A stretch of DNA of 64,000 bases from Nematopogon swammerdamellus (taxonomy: Eukaryota > Arthropoda > Insecta > Lepidoptera > Adelidae). The stretch lies in NCBI GenBank assembly GCA_946902875.1, contig OX336353.1:17621151-17685150 (forward strand). Direction: 5' to 3'. Numbering within the stretch: the stretch's first letter is position 1; the number at the start of each line of letters is the position of its first letter. A model generated the notes under the pieces. The model did no database searches, was not told where the DNA came from, and was given only the letters and a program-made list of their open reading frames with translations. Shown piece by piece: positions 20,021 to 31,813 of this stretch. Both the position numbers and the translations under genes were made by a program.

Positions 20021-21006
20021 TATTGTAAACTGTTTATTTCTCAAAAAGTTAAGAATTAAAAAAAAATCACCATAATGCATAGAAATAAGTACACAATTTA
20101 GGTAATTATCGAAGTAATTATAATGGTTCTGCCAGCGCTAATGCCGCACACATAAGCCAGCCCTCGGGCGCGGTGCCGCGTACATAATACCTTCCGCAAA
20201 CATCCCTCGCTGAGCTGGCGCGTGTGAAAACGCTCTATGAAAAGTTTTCACTGAAAATGGTTTCATTTAACAAAGGATCAACACGATGTGAGCTGCCGCT
20301 AGTGCTTTTAATTGGTTAGGTCATCTGGAAGTTAGTCCGGCCAAGGAATTTGAAAGGATAGATAGAATGGGAATAACCGATGAGAATAACTAAAGGCAGG
20401 TAAAAAGTATCTATAAGTATAGAAAGTATTATAGGTATGTACAGTAGATAGATAGAAACTTCTTTATTACTCCACAATTATTTTATAAAAAAATAAAATA
20501 AACAATACTTATAGTGTTAAGAGCAAGGAGAATACCTACGGGAGACGCAACGCTACTGCGTTTGTATCGGAGCACGGCTAGCCAAAAATCCCTACTACTA
20601 CGAAAATCGAAATCGCAATTTAATCTTTTATGACGTGACTTGTATATCTCCGTTACCCATATCGCGCCCCGCGATATGGAGAGAGACAGAGCGAGCAAGG
20701 CGAGCGACAGGTTTGTTATCGCTGGCTTGGCTCGGGTATCTGGTAGTAAGAGCCGACCGTGCGACCAATCGGAAGCCTTGCTTGACGGCAACTTGACGGG
20801 ATCACTACGAATGCCAGTCTGACGGACAATGATGGTGCGGTATATTGAAAATATTGAAAAATATTGAAAATTGTGAATTTTGAAATTGTTATTTGTAATA
20901 TTATTTCAGTTTTTACTGAACGAATATTATTGTTTGAATCCAAAAAAAATATTGAAAAATTAAACAAGACTGTTGTTTTAATATTTTTGAAAAGTTGTAC
21001 TAATAA
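20021..21006. other. No gene seen
   Basis: Contains a GC-richer stretch (20630-20830) with a perfect 10-bp inverted pair CCATATCGCG/CGCGATATGG at 20657-20679. No ORF shows domain features. Confidence 0.5.
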
Positions 21007-22967
21007 TCAGTGATAGGAATAAGTAGGGCTTATTAACCTAAATTTCGAGGAACAGAGTAAAAGATTGGAGACTTCCTTAAGACAATATTTTTTTCCGGTT
21101 TAATAATGGTGTTTTAATTTCGCGATTTGAAAAAAGTGGCCACCATTTTGAACTTTTTAGTTACTGGACCGATTGCTTTCAAAATCGATATATGGGCGTC
21201 TGTGTGGACTCTGGATACGAATCTATAGTCAAAATTTAAAAAAAGTAGCCGCCATTTTGAACTTTTTAGTTACTGGACCGATTGCTTTCAAAATCGATAT
21301 CTAGGCGTCTGTGTGGACTCAGAATACGAATCTGTAGTCAAAATAAAAAAGAAGTGGCCGCCATTTTGAACTTTTTAGTTACTGGACCGATTTCTTTCAA
21401 AATCGATATCTGGGTGTCTATGTAGGCTCTGAATACGAATCCGTTGTCAAAATTTAAAAAGTGACCGCCATTTTGAACTTTTTAGTTACTGGACCGATTG
21501 CTTTCAAAATCGATATCTGGGTGTATGTGTGGGCTCTGAATACGAATCTATAGTAAACATTTAAAAAAAGTGGCCGCAATTTTGAACTTTTTAGTTACTG
21601 GACCGATTGCTTTCAAAATCGATATCTGGGTGTCTGTGTGGGCTCTGAATACGAATCCGTTGTCAAAATTTTAAAAAAGTGGCCACCATTTTGAACTTTT
21701 TAGTTACTGGACCGATTGCTTTCAAAATCGATATCTGGGTGTATGTGTGGGCTCTGAATACGAATCTGTAGTAAAAAATTAAAAAAAGTGGCCGCCATTT
21801 TGAACTTTTTAGTTACTGGACCGATTGCTTTCAAAATCGATATCTGGGTGTCTGTGTGGGCTCTGAATACGAATCCGTTGTCAAAATTTAAAAAAGTGGC
21901 CGCCATTTTGAACTTTTTAGTTACTGGGCCGATTGCTTTCAAAATCGATATCTGGGTGTCTGTGTGGGCTCTGAATACGAATCCGTTGTCAAAATTGAAA
22001 AAAGTTACCGCCATTTTGAACTTTTTAGTTAATGGACCGATTGCTTTTAAAATCGATATTTGTTTGTCTGTGTGGGCTCTGAATACGAATCCGTTGTCAA
22101 AATCTTAAAAAAGTGGCCGCCATTTTGAACTTTTTAGTTACTGGACTGATTACTTTCAAAACCCATATCTACATGTCTGTGTGGGCTCTGAATAACAATA
22201 TGTAGTTAACATAAAAAATATGATATCGATTTTGAATGCAATCGGTCCAGTAACTAAAATGTTCAAAATGGCGGCCACTTTTTTTAAATTTTGATTACAG
22301 ATTCGTATTCAGAGCCCACACAGACACCCAGATATCGATTTTGAAAGTAATCGGTCTAGTAACTAAAAAGTTCAAAATGGCGGCCACTTTTTTTTTAATT
22401 TTTACTACAGATTCGTATTCAGAGCCCACACATACACCCAGATATCGATTTTGAAAGCAATCGGTCCAGTAACTAAAAAGTTCAAAATGGCGTCCACTTT
22501 TTTTTTATTTTGACTACAGATTCGTATTCAGAGCCCAAACAGACACCCAGATATCGATTTTGAAAGTAATCGGTATAGTAACTAAAAAGTTCAAAATGGC
22601 GGTCACTTTTTTAAATTTTGACAACGGATTAGTATTCAGAGCCTACATAGACACCCAGATATCGATTTTGAAAGCAATCGGTCCAATAACTAAAAAGTTC
22701 AAAATGGCGGCTACTTTTTTTAAATTTGACTACAGATTCGTATTCAGAGTCCACACTGACACCCATATGTCGATTTTGAAAGCAATCTGTCCAGTTACTA
22801 AAAAGTTCAAAATGGCGGCCACTTTTTTTAAATCGCGAAATTATAACACCATGAATATTATTAAACCGGAAAAAAATATTGTCGTAAGGAAGTCTCCAAT
22901 TTTTTACTCTGTTCCTCGAAGTTTAGGTAAATAAGTCCTACCTATTCCTATTACTGATAATAATAAT
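21007..22967. mobile_element. Foldback element with palindromic ~108-bp tandem array
   Basis: Outer inverted ends of about 130 bp (21007-21137 and 22830-22967) share 'GGAGACTTCCTTA', 'AATATTTTTTTCCGGTTTAA' and 'AACACCAT'/'ATGGTGTT'. Inside are ten forward copies of a ~108-bp unit ('GCCATTTTGAACTTTTTAG', 'GGACCGATTGCTTTC', 'CAAAATCGATATCTGGGTGT'), then six inverted copies, turning near 22200. The whole thing could fold into one hairpin. Frames such as 21788-22108 are just the repeat read through. Flanks are AAT-rich, so a target duplication cannot be judged. Confidence 0.85.
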
Positions 22968-23739
22968 ACATAATATACAATATATTAGTTTTGTATAGGT
23001 ATATTTGTTTTATAATTATAAAAAATAGAAAACGTAATATTAAAGAAATAATAACAATACATATTATAAATTGAATTCATCCATGTCATTGCCATAAAAA
23101 AACTAACAACACCCATATACAATAATTGATTTCAAATTTCTTTCCAGTCTGCCAAATTTGCCTATCATGCGTACGCGCCCGGTATGGCGCGCAGTCGTGC
23201 TCCTAACTCGCGGAATTTTTGTATTTTACACGCTTTAAGCATTGTATTATCATTAAAATGACCTAATTATGAAAGGGTACGCCATCTTTTGTCATTCCTG
23301 ATGATCTTGAGCTCTTTCGACACGCACGAACTGCACAAATCGCCATTTTGCGTAGTGCACATATACGTGTTCTTCGTTCCCAAGTCGCGAGCGCACTGAC
23401 GGTCGATCCCGCACAGAGCTGCGCTTCGTGCGCACGAAACGAATGAAAGCGGTCGTCTCGGCCGGCCGAGCACGCCGCGCCGTGCGATGGACTAGCTTGG
23501 ACACATGTGCAGAGTCGTGCGGCATGGACATTTCGTACAAGTCGGCGCCGACTTGCACGAGTGCACGAAATCGGTGAATGGATGTTGTAATGTAATGCAG
23601 AGAATTTAAAATTTTTAACTATACTTCTCTATACAAATATTTACGTTGATGGCTACTATTATATTATAGAGTAGAAAAAAATTAAATTAAAAAAAAAAAA
23701 AAATTTTTTTCATACAATTTTTAAGTACCTATCGTGTAC
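22968..23739. other. GCACGA-rich stretch, no gene
   Basis: 23290-23580 is GC-rich with many GCACGA/TCGTGC motifs, similar in style to the subterminal parts of the hAT element at 42307. No ORF is convincing. Confidence 0.45.
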
Positions 23740-23885
23740 CTATTCTCAAAATGTATGGAGAAAAATATTTTTTTTCTTCAAATAAAAAAGTCGTAGAACA
23801 AAAGTTGTTCCATTTCATGTACAGAATCACCCCCTTTCGGGTTTTATGGTTGGGGTTGCAACACCTTGTACATATAGGTACCTAC
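23740..23885 (-). mobile_element. MITE half-copy, relative of 5655-5946
   Basis: Ends with 'GGGGTTGCAACACCTTGTA', one terminal repeat, and shares 'AAGTCGTAGAACAAAAGTTG' with the interior of the other copy. The opposite end is missing. Confidence 0.6.
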
Positions 23886-23999
23886 CCTACCATGCTCTAT
23901 CATTTTAAAATTTAAAAAAATGGATACAGTCACGCATGTTAGTTCCTATAAATAAATAAACATATTTTTCCTTTAAACCGCGGAGGAAAGGATAGGTAG

Positions 24000-24420
24000 A
24001 ACGCGCGCGGGGCGGCGCGACGTACCACCGCTGCTACGCCACGCCACGCACGATGGCCATTGGCCGCGCGCGCGCCTTTGATCTGTGTCGAAAACCCGAC
24101 AAGCGATGGGTCGCCCTCGCCCGCCCGGTCGGTATCGTTAGAGCACTCGCCGCCGCGCGCGTGCCGCGTGTCGGCTCGACTGTCGGCACGGCTTTCATGT
24201 CTCTTTGTTCATACCGCCAAGCCGCGCCGCCGCCCGCTACCGAAGAGTGCGCTGCTTGCTTATATGAATATTTTGCCAGGCAATTTTTAATTTTACATTT
24301 TGAACTTAAGGTTAAAATTTGAACCTTACAATCTCTACTGTGCTGTGCTGTGCATTGTGAGTGCTGCATGCTTCACTCGTCCTTGGCGCGTGTCGGCAAA
24401 GTGCGCCTTCTGCATCGCAG
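24000..24420. other. CpG-rich stretch
   Basis: Sharp rise in GC and CpG, with 'CCATTGGCCGCGCGCGCG' and 'CCTTTGATCT'. It might be a promoter or a first exon, but no ORF with a known domain and no splice pattern could be tied to it. Confidence 0.35.
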
Positions 24421-24559
24421 TAAAGTCTATAATATTTATTTACCTAGGTACTTATTCATTTAAAATGTCTGGCAAAGATTATTTAATCTTAGACATTGAG
24501 GGATACATACATACTTTAGTTGAAGATCTTATAAAATAATAAAGTGAAATATACATAAA

Positions 24560-24890
24560 TGTACCGTGTGGGGCCGGTACTTTAAAAGATTAGCCCCACT
24601 GCATCTCTCCCCGTGTATGTCGTAAAAGGCGACTAAGGGATATGACTCCCTTCTTATATTACTAGGTGGTAGGGTGTAACCCGCCCGGGTTGGTACCACC
24701 GCACTGAATGAAAGTTCGGTCGAAACGGCTATGTAAATAGTTTGTGTTTTCCGTCCAGTTCAGTGTAGCCGGCACGACCGAAGGGAAGCACTGACGTGGC
24801 ACCAATTTCACCCGGTGTTATGGGCTGACATCACGGATGTTGTAGGTGATGTAGGCAACCGTGTCAGTTTCCATAAAAAAAAAAAAATAC
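24560..24890 (+). mobile_element. SINE, type B head plus shared body
   Basis: Full copy from 'ACCGTGTGGGGCCGGTAC' to poly(A). Confidence 0.85.
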
Positions 24891-25238
24891 AATCACGTTG
24901 AATTAAAACCAAGACAGTTTGCATAATGCAGTCAAAACGTGCAAGTTTGTGCTACTTCGTGCGCGTTGGACAATCGTGACACGAACTGCACGAGACTGTC
25001 CATCGTGCGAGCACAGCACAGCAGTACAGAGATGTGCGCTGTACGAAATCGTGACACAAACCGGCACAAAAGCGCACCTCTGATCCCGCAGCAGCGCTAT
25101 ATGTTAGTGCAAATGCTCTAACACGCGGCTAATTTTCCTATATATTAGCGCTCGACGGTTGCCACTCCCGTAGGTATGCTCGGTGGTTAAGAGAGAAATA
25201 AGGACTTAGGTAATGTGAAATATATTATAATAGGTATA
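24891..25238. other. GCACGA-rich stretch, no gene
   Basis: 24940-25080 has repeated CGTGC/GCACGA motifs like 23290-23580. No supported gene. Confidence 0.4.
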
Positions 25239-25680
25239 TACAGGATGTTGTAACGAGCAGTACATTAATTTCGCCACAGCAATCCTCATGTTATTGCGAG
25301 ACAAAAAAGAAAATAAAGTTTTTCTCTAAAGTGTCTAGTTTCTGAGATATACTTTTTTCAAATTTATGTTTTCGTCAAGTTTGATGCGCGCGGGAGGAGG
25401 ATGCTGGCGCGGGGACCGTCAGGGTCGAAACGCCGCCACGCATCTCCTCGCTCCGCGCGCACACTTGTCCTTGCTCGCTCACTCACCACCGCGCGCCTTT
25501 CATTCTCACCTTCGTGCGAAACATTAGATCCTTTTACATTAAATAAATCAATTGGTTTGTATGAAAACTGTAACTTTTTATTTAAAGGGAATTCAGAAAA
25601 AAGTTATTTGACTTTTTTTTACTATTGATCCCAATAATCACTTCCTAAATTTAATGTACTGGCCGTTACAACACCCTGTA
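25239..25680. mobile_element. MITE with ~30-bp TIRs
   Basis: Left 'TACAGGATGTTGTAACGAGC' and right, reverse complement of 'GCCGTTACAACACCCTGTA', match. Both continue into 'AGTACATTAA'/'TTAATGTACT'. The frame 25401-25628 lies across its GC-rich middle and has no domain. Confidence 0.75.
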
Positions 25681-25744
25681 GATGACCGTGCTAAGGTGGT
25701 CCACAGTAATGCACACAAAAGGAAATTAAAATTTTATGCAATCC

Positions 25745-25912
25745 AGTATGGGCCCGTCAGCCCACGAGACGACGAACATTTCAGTAAGCGCCGACAAGCG
25801 GCGTAAGCGGGACGACGACATCAAGTACGTCGGCGGTAGCTTTCGTACCGCTGAAGCCCGGGAGGACTGTATGTCCAGCATTGGACGCAAACACGCTTTC
25901 TGACTGAATTAC
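25745..25912 (+). pseudogene. RTE-type LINE C-terminal remnant
   Basis: A frame reads 'RKRDDDIKYVGGSFRTAEAR', then 'EDCMSSIGRK'. This corresponds to the 'RWxDDIKxVGGxxWxRxAExREDWR' C-terminus of RTE-type proteins, also seen on the minus strand at 60545. Confidence 0.6.
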
Positions 25913-26057
25913 TGTATGGCAAAAGCAGTTCTATAGTTTTTTATTCTTTGGGTTGGACCAAATGTGATTCATGTACTTGTAAGCCTACCTTTGTAAATGT
26001 AAATGCACGTTTTATTAGAATGTAATTCAAAGTGGTAGGTATTTTGTGTGTACTGTA

Positions 26058-26490
26058 TGGCCCGGAAGGTACTTAAAAAGTATAGGCCCTCTGCATAGAC
26101 CGTAGTTCGGATTCCACGTTAAACTGTAGGTCTCTTCCCTTCTTACCTTTTCAAATTAAAATTAAAATTAAAATAATTTATTAAATAAAGAAACATGGTA
26201 TAAAAAGATATAAATACTATAAATAACGATTTGAGAAACATAAAATAAAGTGATAGCATGTTCCCTTCACAGGATTGTTTAAATTTTAGTTGCACCTTAC
26301 TAGGTGGTAGGGTTTATCCCGCCCGGGTTGATACCACCGCACTGAAAGAAACGACGGTCGAAACGGCTATGTAGCCGACATTAAATGAAGGGAAGCACTG
26401 ACATGGCACCTAGTACACCCGGTGTTATGGGCTGACATCACGGATATTGTAGGTGATGTAGCCAACCGTGTGTTTCCATAAAAAAAAAAT
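26058..26490 (+). mobile_element. SINE with nested A-rich insertion
   Basis: Degenerate type B head remnant, then 'GTTCGGATTCCACG' and the shared body. About 140 bp of AT-rich sequence (26142-26284) is inserted after 'TTACCTT', and the body resumes at 'ACTAGGTGGTAGGG'. Confidence 0.7.
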
Positions 26491-26514
26491 CTCTACCCGT
26501 GCCTGTCTTAAAAG

Positions 26515-26650
26515 TTCTTGCATGCAGCTTGCTGCTCCATAATGGTGGTCGGCGTTGTCTATGATTAAGCTGGGATCTTGCAGCAAATCGCCGATTACTC
26601 TGCTAAGCCCGACTGTCGGGATACAGCGTTATGGTATGTATTAAGATATT
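26515..26650 (+). repeat. Repeat family D, copy 1
   Basis: Shares 'GTGGTCGGCGTTGT', 'GCCGATTACTCTGC' and 'CGACTGTCGGGATACAGCG' with the copies at 33590, 34940, 40135 and 55915. Confidence 0.6.
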
Positions 26651-26945
26651 CGTATGGCCGCGATTCTGTGGCTTAATTAACCCATGAAAAGGAACGACTG
26701 GAAAGCCCCCAAGGCTTGTCTTTGCAAGAGTTGTCGCGATGATTTTGAACCCGTATTCCTGCCAGAATAGGCGTCGGCAGGGGCGTGGCGAGGCTACATG
26801 GGAATAAATCAGGTGGTAAAGCCTGCGACAAACACATTTGCGCCTTCCGAACTACCCGTGGAGCATCGAGAGGGGTAGATAATGGAATGGAATGTAGAAT
26901 GAAATATAATATATTATACACTATGGTACTGCAATAATGCTGTAG

Positions 26946-27595
26946 AGTGGAGTGGAGTGGAGTGGAGTGGAGTGGAGTGGAGTGGAGTGGAGTGGAGTGG
27001 AGTGGAGTGGAGTGGAGTGGAGTGGAGTGGAGTGGAGTGGAGTGGAGTGGAGTGGAGTGGAGTGGAGTGGAGTGGAGTGGAGTGGAGTGGAGTGGAGTGG
27101 AGTGGAGTGGAGTGGAGTGGAGTGGAGTGGAGTGGAGTGGAGTGGAGTGGAGTGGAGTGGAGTGGAGTGGAGTGGAGTGGAGTGGAGTGGAGTGGAGTGG
27201 AGTGGAGTGGAGTGGAGTGGAGTGGAGTGGAGTGGAGTGGAGTGGAGTGGAGTGGAGTGGAGTGGAGTGGAGTGGAGTGGAGTGGAGTGGAGTGGAGTGG
27301 AGTGGAGTGGAGTGGAGTGGAGTGGAGTGGAGTGGAGTGGAGTGGAGTGGAGTGGAGTGGAGTGGAGTGGAGTGGAGTGGAGTGGAGTGGAGTGGAGTGG
27401 AGTGGAGTGCAGTGCAGTGCAGTGCAGTGCAGTGCAGTGCAGTGCAGTGCAGTGCAGTGCAGTGCAGTGCAGTGCAGTGCAGTGCAGTGCAGTGCAGTGC
27501 AGTGCAGTGCAGTGCAGTGCAGTGCAGTGCAGTGCAGTGCAGTGCAGTGCAGTGCAGTGCAGTGCAGTGCAGTGCAGTGCAGTGCAGTGGAGTGG
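26946..27595. repeat. Pentanucleotide satellite (AGTGG)92-(AGTGC)36-(AGTGG)2
   Basis: Ninety-two uninterrupted AGTGG units (26946-27405) change without transition into thirty-six AGTGC units (27406-27585), then two AGTGG units. No base deviates within either block. The long frames on both strands ('LHSTP', 'VEWSG', 'VQCSA' repeats) are products of the period-5 repeat, not genes. Confidence 0.97.
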
Positions 27596-27850
27596 AGTAT
27601 TTATTACACAGATAATACACAAATGCATAACACTGATTGACTGAATTGCAACAATATACCTAAACCTAAGTAAGAAAAAAAACTAAGAAAACATCAATGA
27701 AGAAAACCACTTCTTGGGATTAAGAGAGAGAATCTCATATAACACAAACGATTTTATTTATTTAGGAACCCGGACAATCTTGTTGACTTCTGATTCGATT
27801 TTTGGGACATTCTATTTCATTATTTTCTTATCTCATGTTTTTATATCTTA
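27596..27850. other. No gene seen
   Basis: AT-rich spacer between the satellite and Helitron copy 3. Confidence 0.5.
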
Positions 27851-30337
27851 CTAGCTTTTGCCCGCGGCTTCGCTCGCGTGAAATTCGTATTTCAAAGAAG
27901 AAAGTAAGTAACCGAGGGCGAGGCCGAAGGCCGAACTGCATGCAGGAAGACTAATAAACCTTCTCGAAGAAAGTAAGTTACTGAGGGCGAGGCCGAAGGC
28001 CGAGCTGCGTTCAGAAAGACTATAAACCTTCTCGAAGAAAGTACGTAACAGAGGGCGAGGTCGTAAGCCGAGCTGCGTTCACGAAAACGATAAACCATCT
28101 CTAAGTAAATAAGTAATTAAGGGCGAGGCCGAAGGCCGAGCTGCGTTCAGGAAACCATAAACGTTCTCGAAGAAAGTAAGTAATTAAGAGCGAGGCCGAA
28201 GGCCGAGCTGCGTTCAGGAAACCATAAACCCTCTCGAAGAAAGTAAGTAATTAAGAGCGAGGCCGAAGGCCGAGCTGCGTTCAAGAAGACAATAAACCTT
28301 CTCGAAGACAGTAAGTAACTATGGGCGATGCCGAAGGCCGAGCTGCGTTCAGGAAGACCAAAAACCTTATCTAAGAAAGTAAGTAACTAAGGGCGAGGCC
28401 GAAGGCCGAGCTACGTTCAGGAAGACAATAAACCTTCTCGAAGAAAGTAAGTAACTGAGGGCAAGGCCGAAGGCCGCTCTGCGTTACTTACTTTCATCGA
28501 GAAGGTTTATCCTCTTCCTGAATGCAGCTAGGCCTTCGGCCTCACCCATAGCTTATACTTACTTTCACCGAGAAGGTTTATGCTCTTGCTGAAGGTTTAT
28601 CCTCTTCTTGAACGCAGTTCGGCCTTCGGCCCCGCCCATAGTTACTTACTGTCTTCGAGAAGGTTTATTATCTTCCTGAACGCAGCTCGGCCTTCGGCCT
28701 CGCCCTTAATGACTTTCTTTCTTCGAGAAGGTTTATGGTCTTCCTGAACGAAGCTCGGCCTTCGGCCTCACCCTTAATTACTTGTGTATTTACTTAGAGA
28801 TGGTGTATCGTTTTCCTGAACGCAGCTAGGCCTTCGGCCTCACCCATAGCTTATACTTACTTTCACCGAGAAGGTTTATGCTCTTGCTGAAGGTTTATCC
28901 TCTTCTTGAACGCAGTTCGGCCTTCGGCCCCGCCCATAGTTACTTACTGTCTTCGAGAAGGTTTATTATCTTCCTGAACGCAGCTCGGCCTTCGGCCTCG
29001 CCCTTAATGACTTTCTTTCTTCGAGAAGGTTTATGGTCTTCCTGAACGAAGCTCGGCCTTCGGCCTCGCCCTTAATTACTTATGTATTTACTTAGAGATG
29101 GTGTATCGTTTTCCTGAACGCAGCTCGGCCTACGGCCTCGCCCTTTCTTACTTACTTTCTTCGAGAAGGTTTATAGTCTTTCTGAACGCAGCTCGGCCTT
29201 CGGCCTCGCCCTCAATTACTTACTTTCTTCTTTGAAATACGAATTCCACGCGAGCGAAGCCGCGGGCAAAAGCTAGTAGCTAAATGTGCGTGTAGTAATT
29301 TTAATCGAATTTAGATGATCGGCTTAAATTTTATGGAGGAAATTCATACAAACATATTCGCCTCGCCCCGCTGAGAGAAGCGCTTTGTCATCGTCGTTTC
29401 TTTTAAACTATTTGTCCAAATTACTTAGTGTAACAGCCAAAGTTTATCTACTTTAAATACCAGAAGCGATAAAAGTATGTATTTTCATAAGAATTAATTC
29501 AAAACTATAAAATATGAATTGCAAATACAGTATCCAATTAAATGTATTTTTGGTTCACTATTTTGGCTATAGTGGCTTCCACATAAAAGGTAGGATATAT
29601 TCTGTCGCGGATTTTTTTTAGAACTATTTTAGAGAAACAACCTCACCATACACTATCTTCGTGTAACTCTAACGGTTTATGCAGCGCACGCCGAGATAGC
29701 TCTCAGAAGGCAGGATTTTTTCCGACTTACTTGACATTTATCGATATTTGGGCAAATTTACACAATGTCTTTATAAATTATAGCCTTTTTGATGTATAAG
29801 CTACAGTACTGTAAAGGCTCATCAAAATCTGTTCAGTTGTTCTGTGTCTGTTCTGTAGTTTTTGCGTGAAAGAGGAATATAGTGTGGCTGCTCGGTTCGC
29901 TGTTGAGTTTATAGGCCGCGCCTCCCCCGCGCCGCCTCCCCCGCGCCGCCACCGCGCCGCCGCGCCGCCCCGCGCCGCTGCGCCGCCAACTGCCGCTCGC
30001 TCGGTAAATACCTATGTATGTATAGTACTAAGGCGCGCGGATTTAACATATCGGTTTGTATGGGAGCCACATCTTAGCGTAACCGGAACTGAATTTTATG
30101 TAGCCTATCCTGTGTCCCATATAGTTAAATGTGCTTGTACAAAATTTCATCGAATTCGGATGATCGGTTTAAGGGTTATGGCGGAACATACATACATACA
30201 TACATACATACAGAAGAGATTTCTAAAAATCGTCAATTTAGCTTTAGTATCATACATAGAGGCTACAAACTCAATATTTCCTAAAACAAAGTAACTTACT
30301 CCATGACCATACCTTACAGATTTATTATTAGTATTGA
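27851..30337 (-). mobile_element. Non-autonomous Helitron, copy 3
   Basis: Same ends as the dimer copies (A|CTAG at 27851; ...ATTGA|T at 30337) and the same interior, but 2487 bp long. The extra ~300 bp is a second copy of part of the inverted minisatellite (about 28525-28825 repeated at 28825-29125). The CATA run and the GCC-rich patch differ slightly in length, which makes the frame over the patch longer here (29866-30294). Confidence 0.88.
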
Positions 30338-30549
30338 TTGATGATGATTATTTGCCTCGAATCTACTTTGAGTGGGAAGTGGCGTCAGCGGTGTACGAGG
30401 CGGGACCGTGGCAAGTGTATCTATCCACTATCCTAATGTATGTATTCCCGCGTTTAATGAGAACATTTGCTGGGACATAATAATTATACTAGAATAATTT
30501 ATTTAAATTTGTCCTCATAGTCTGGTAACATAAGATGAATAAACATTTT

Positions 30550-30890
30550 TTTTTATGGAACCTGACACGGTTGGCTACATCACCTACAACATCCGTGATT
30601 TCAGCCCATAACACCGGGTGAACTAGGTGCCATGTCAGTGCTTCCCTTCATTTCATGTCGGCTACACCGAACTGGACGGAAAACACACGAACTATTTACA
30701 TAGCTGCTTGAACCGACGACGTTTTAGTCAGTGCGGTGGTATTAACCCGGGCGGAATAAACCCTACCACCTAGTAAGGTAAGAAGGGAAGGGACCTACAG
30801 TTTTACGTGAAATCCGAACCACGGTCAGCCTCCAACGGTCGAGCGGTCACCCATCCAAGTACCGACCGCACTCAGGTGTGTTTAACAACA
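30550..30890 (-). mobile_element. SINE, 5S/tRNA-type head, minus strand
   Basis: From 'GGAACCTGACACGGTTGG' to 'CATCCAAGTACCGACCGCAC'. On the minus strand this is head (truncated at its start), body and tail. Confidence 0.8.
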
Positions 30891-31418
30891 AGGTTACAGT
30901 AATTTATGAGAGTATTACTTAATTTGGGCTGCCGTCAATTTATAGGCAAAGAAAACCAAGATAAAAAAATAAATAAAACTGAAAAAGCGTTGTTGAAAAA
31001 GTTATCTGTGTCACGGCAGTGCCCCCGCCAAGTCGATAAGGTAATCTCGAAACTTTCGAGTTGAAATAAATACATTTGAACTCCCAAACAGTTCGATAGC
31101 TAGTTCAACCAACAGTATTGTCTTGTAGCTTTCTCAGTCTGCCCGAAGCCGTGATCCAAGTGCGTGGCGAAGATATAAATGGAAGAACCCAAAAAATGAG
31201 GGCGGTGAAGAAAAATAAATATATTTCGTTGTCGGCGGAAAGCGCGAAATACACAACTAAATGAACCGCAGCGAGGGAAACCTCACGCGCGGGTTGTCAA
31301 TATTTATTTAGCAAAGAAGTCACAGCTAACGCCTGAGAATAAGTTTCCGAGCAATTAGAAAGTTTGAGCGAACATTTCATCGCGGGCGGTCGGGCAGTTT
31401 GCCGACGTTGTTTTTCAG
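30891..31418. other. Region upstream of the Calx exon
   Basis: No repeat recognised here, unlike most of the window. It ends in 'TTGTTTTTCAG' at 31408-31418, a plausible splice acceptor in front of the Calx 5' untranslated stretch. Confidence 0.5.
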
Positions 31419-31813
31419 GTATCTCTACCATAAAGTAGCTTATCTGTTTCCCCATAACGAAGTCTCGGCGACGACGAAGGCAGCAGCGGTGGTGGCCGGA
31501 TGCGATGACGGCACCGCGGCGTGCATTAGACGCCGATAAACAAACGAATTATTTCCCGCTGTGGCTCGGGCGGCGCGGGTGGAGACGCGGGGGCGCCTGC
31601 GCGGAGGGCGGGCGTGGGGCGGGCGCGAAGACGCCGCCCGCCCGCCAGTCGAGGAGAGACCGCAGCGCGCGGCACGTGTCTCCCGGGTGCTTCGCCGGCC
31701 GCGCGCCAGTCGCGTGCTCGCGCTCGTCTCGCGCCGCGGTCATGCCCGCGCCGCCGCCGTGAGGCTCGCCCCGCCCGGCCCCGCCCGCGCCGCGCCCCCA
31801 CCGCCCCGGCGGC
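31419..31813 (+). other. Probable Calx 5' untranslated part of the exon
   Basis: Between the candidate acceptor (31418) and the start codon. CpG density rises strongly from about 31505. The frames here lack domain features and do not join the Calx frame, so it is taken as untranslated. The true exon edge is inferred only. Confidence 0.45.

Noticed and set aside
21700..22108. Repeat-containing proteins of ~105 residues on both strands
   Set aside because: They are translations of the ~108-bp tandem unit, whose length is close to a multiple of three; start codons fall inside the unit.
24053..24322. 89-residue frame in the CpG-rich stretch
   Set aside because: Several overlapping frames on both strands, biased composition, no domain; GC-rich DNA has few stops by chance.
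26673..27644. Long frames across the pentamer satellite on both strands
   Set aside because: A period-5 repeat without stop triplets gives open frames in any register; no start context and no domain.
29866..30294. 142-residue frame in Helitron copy 3
   Set aside because: It becomes longer than its counterparts only because of one small length change in the GCC-rich patch; the other two copies have stops.
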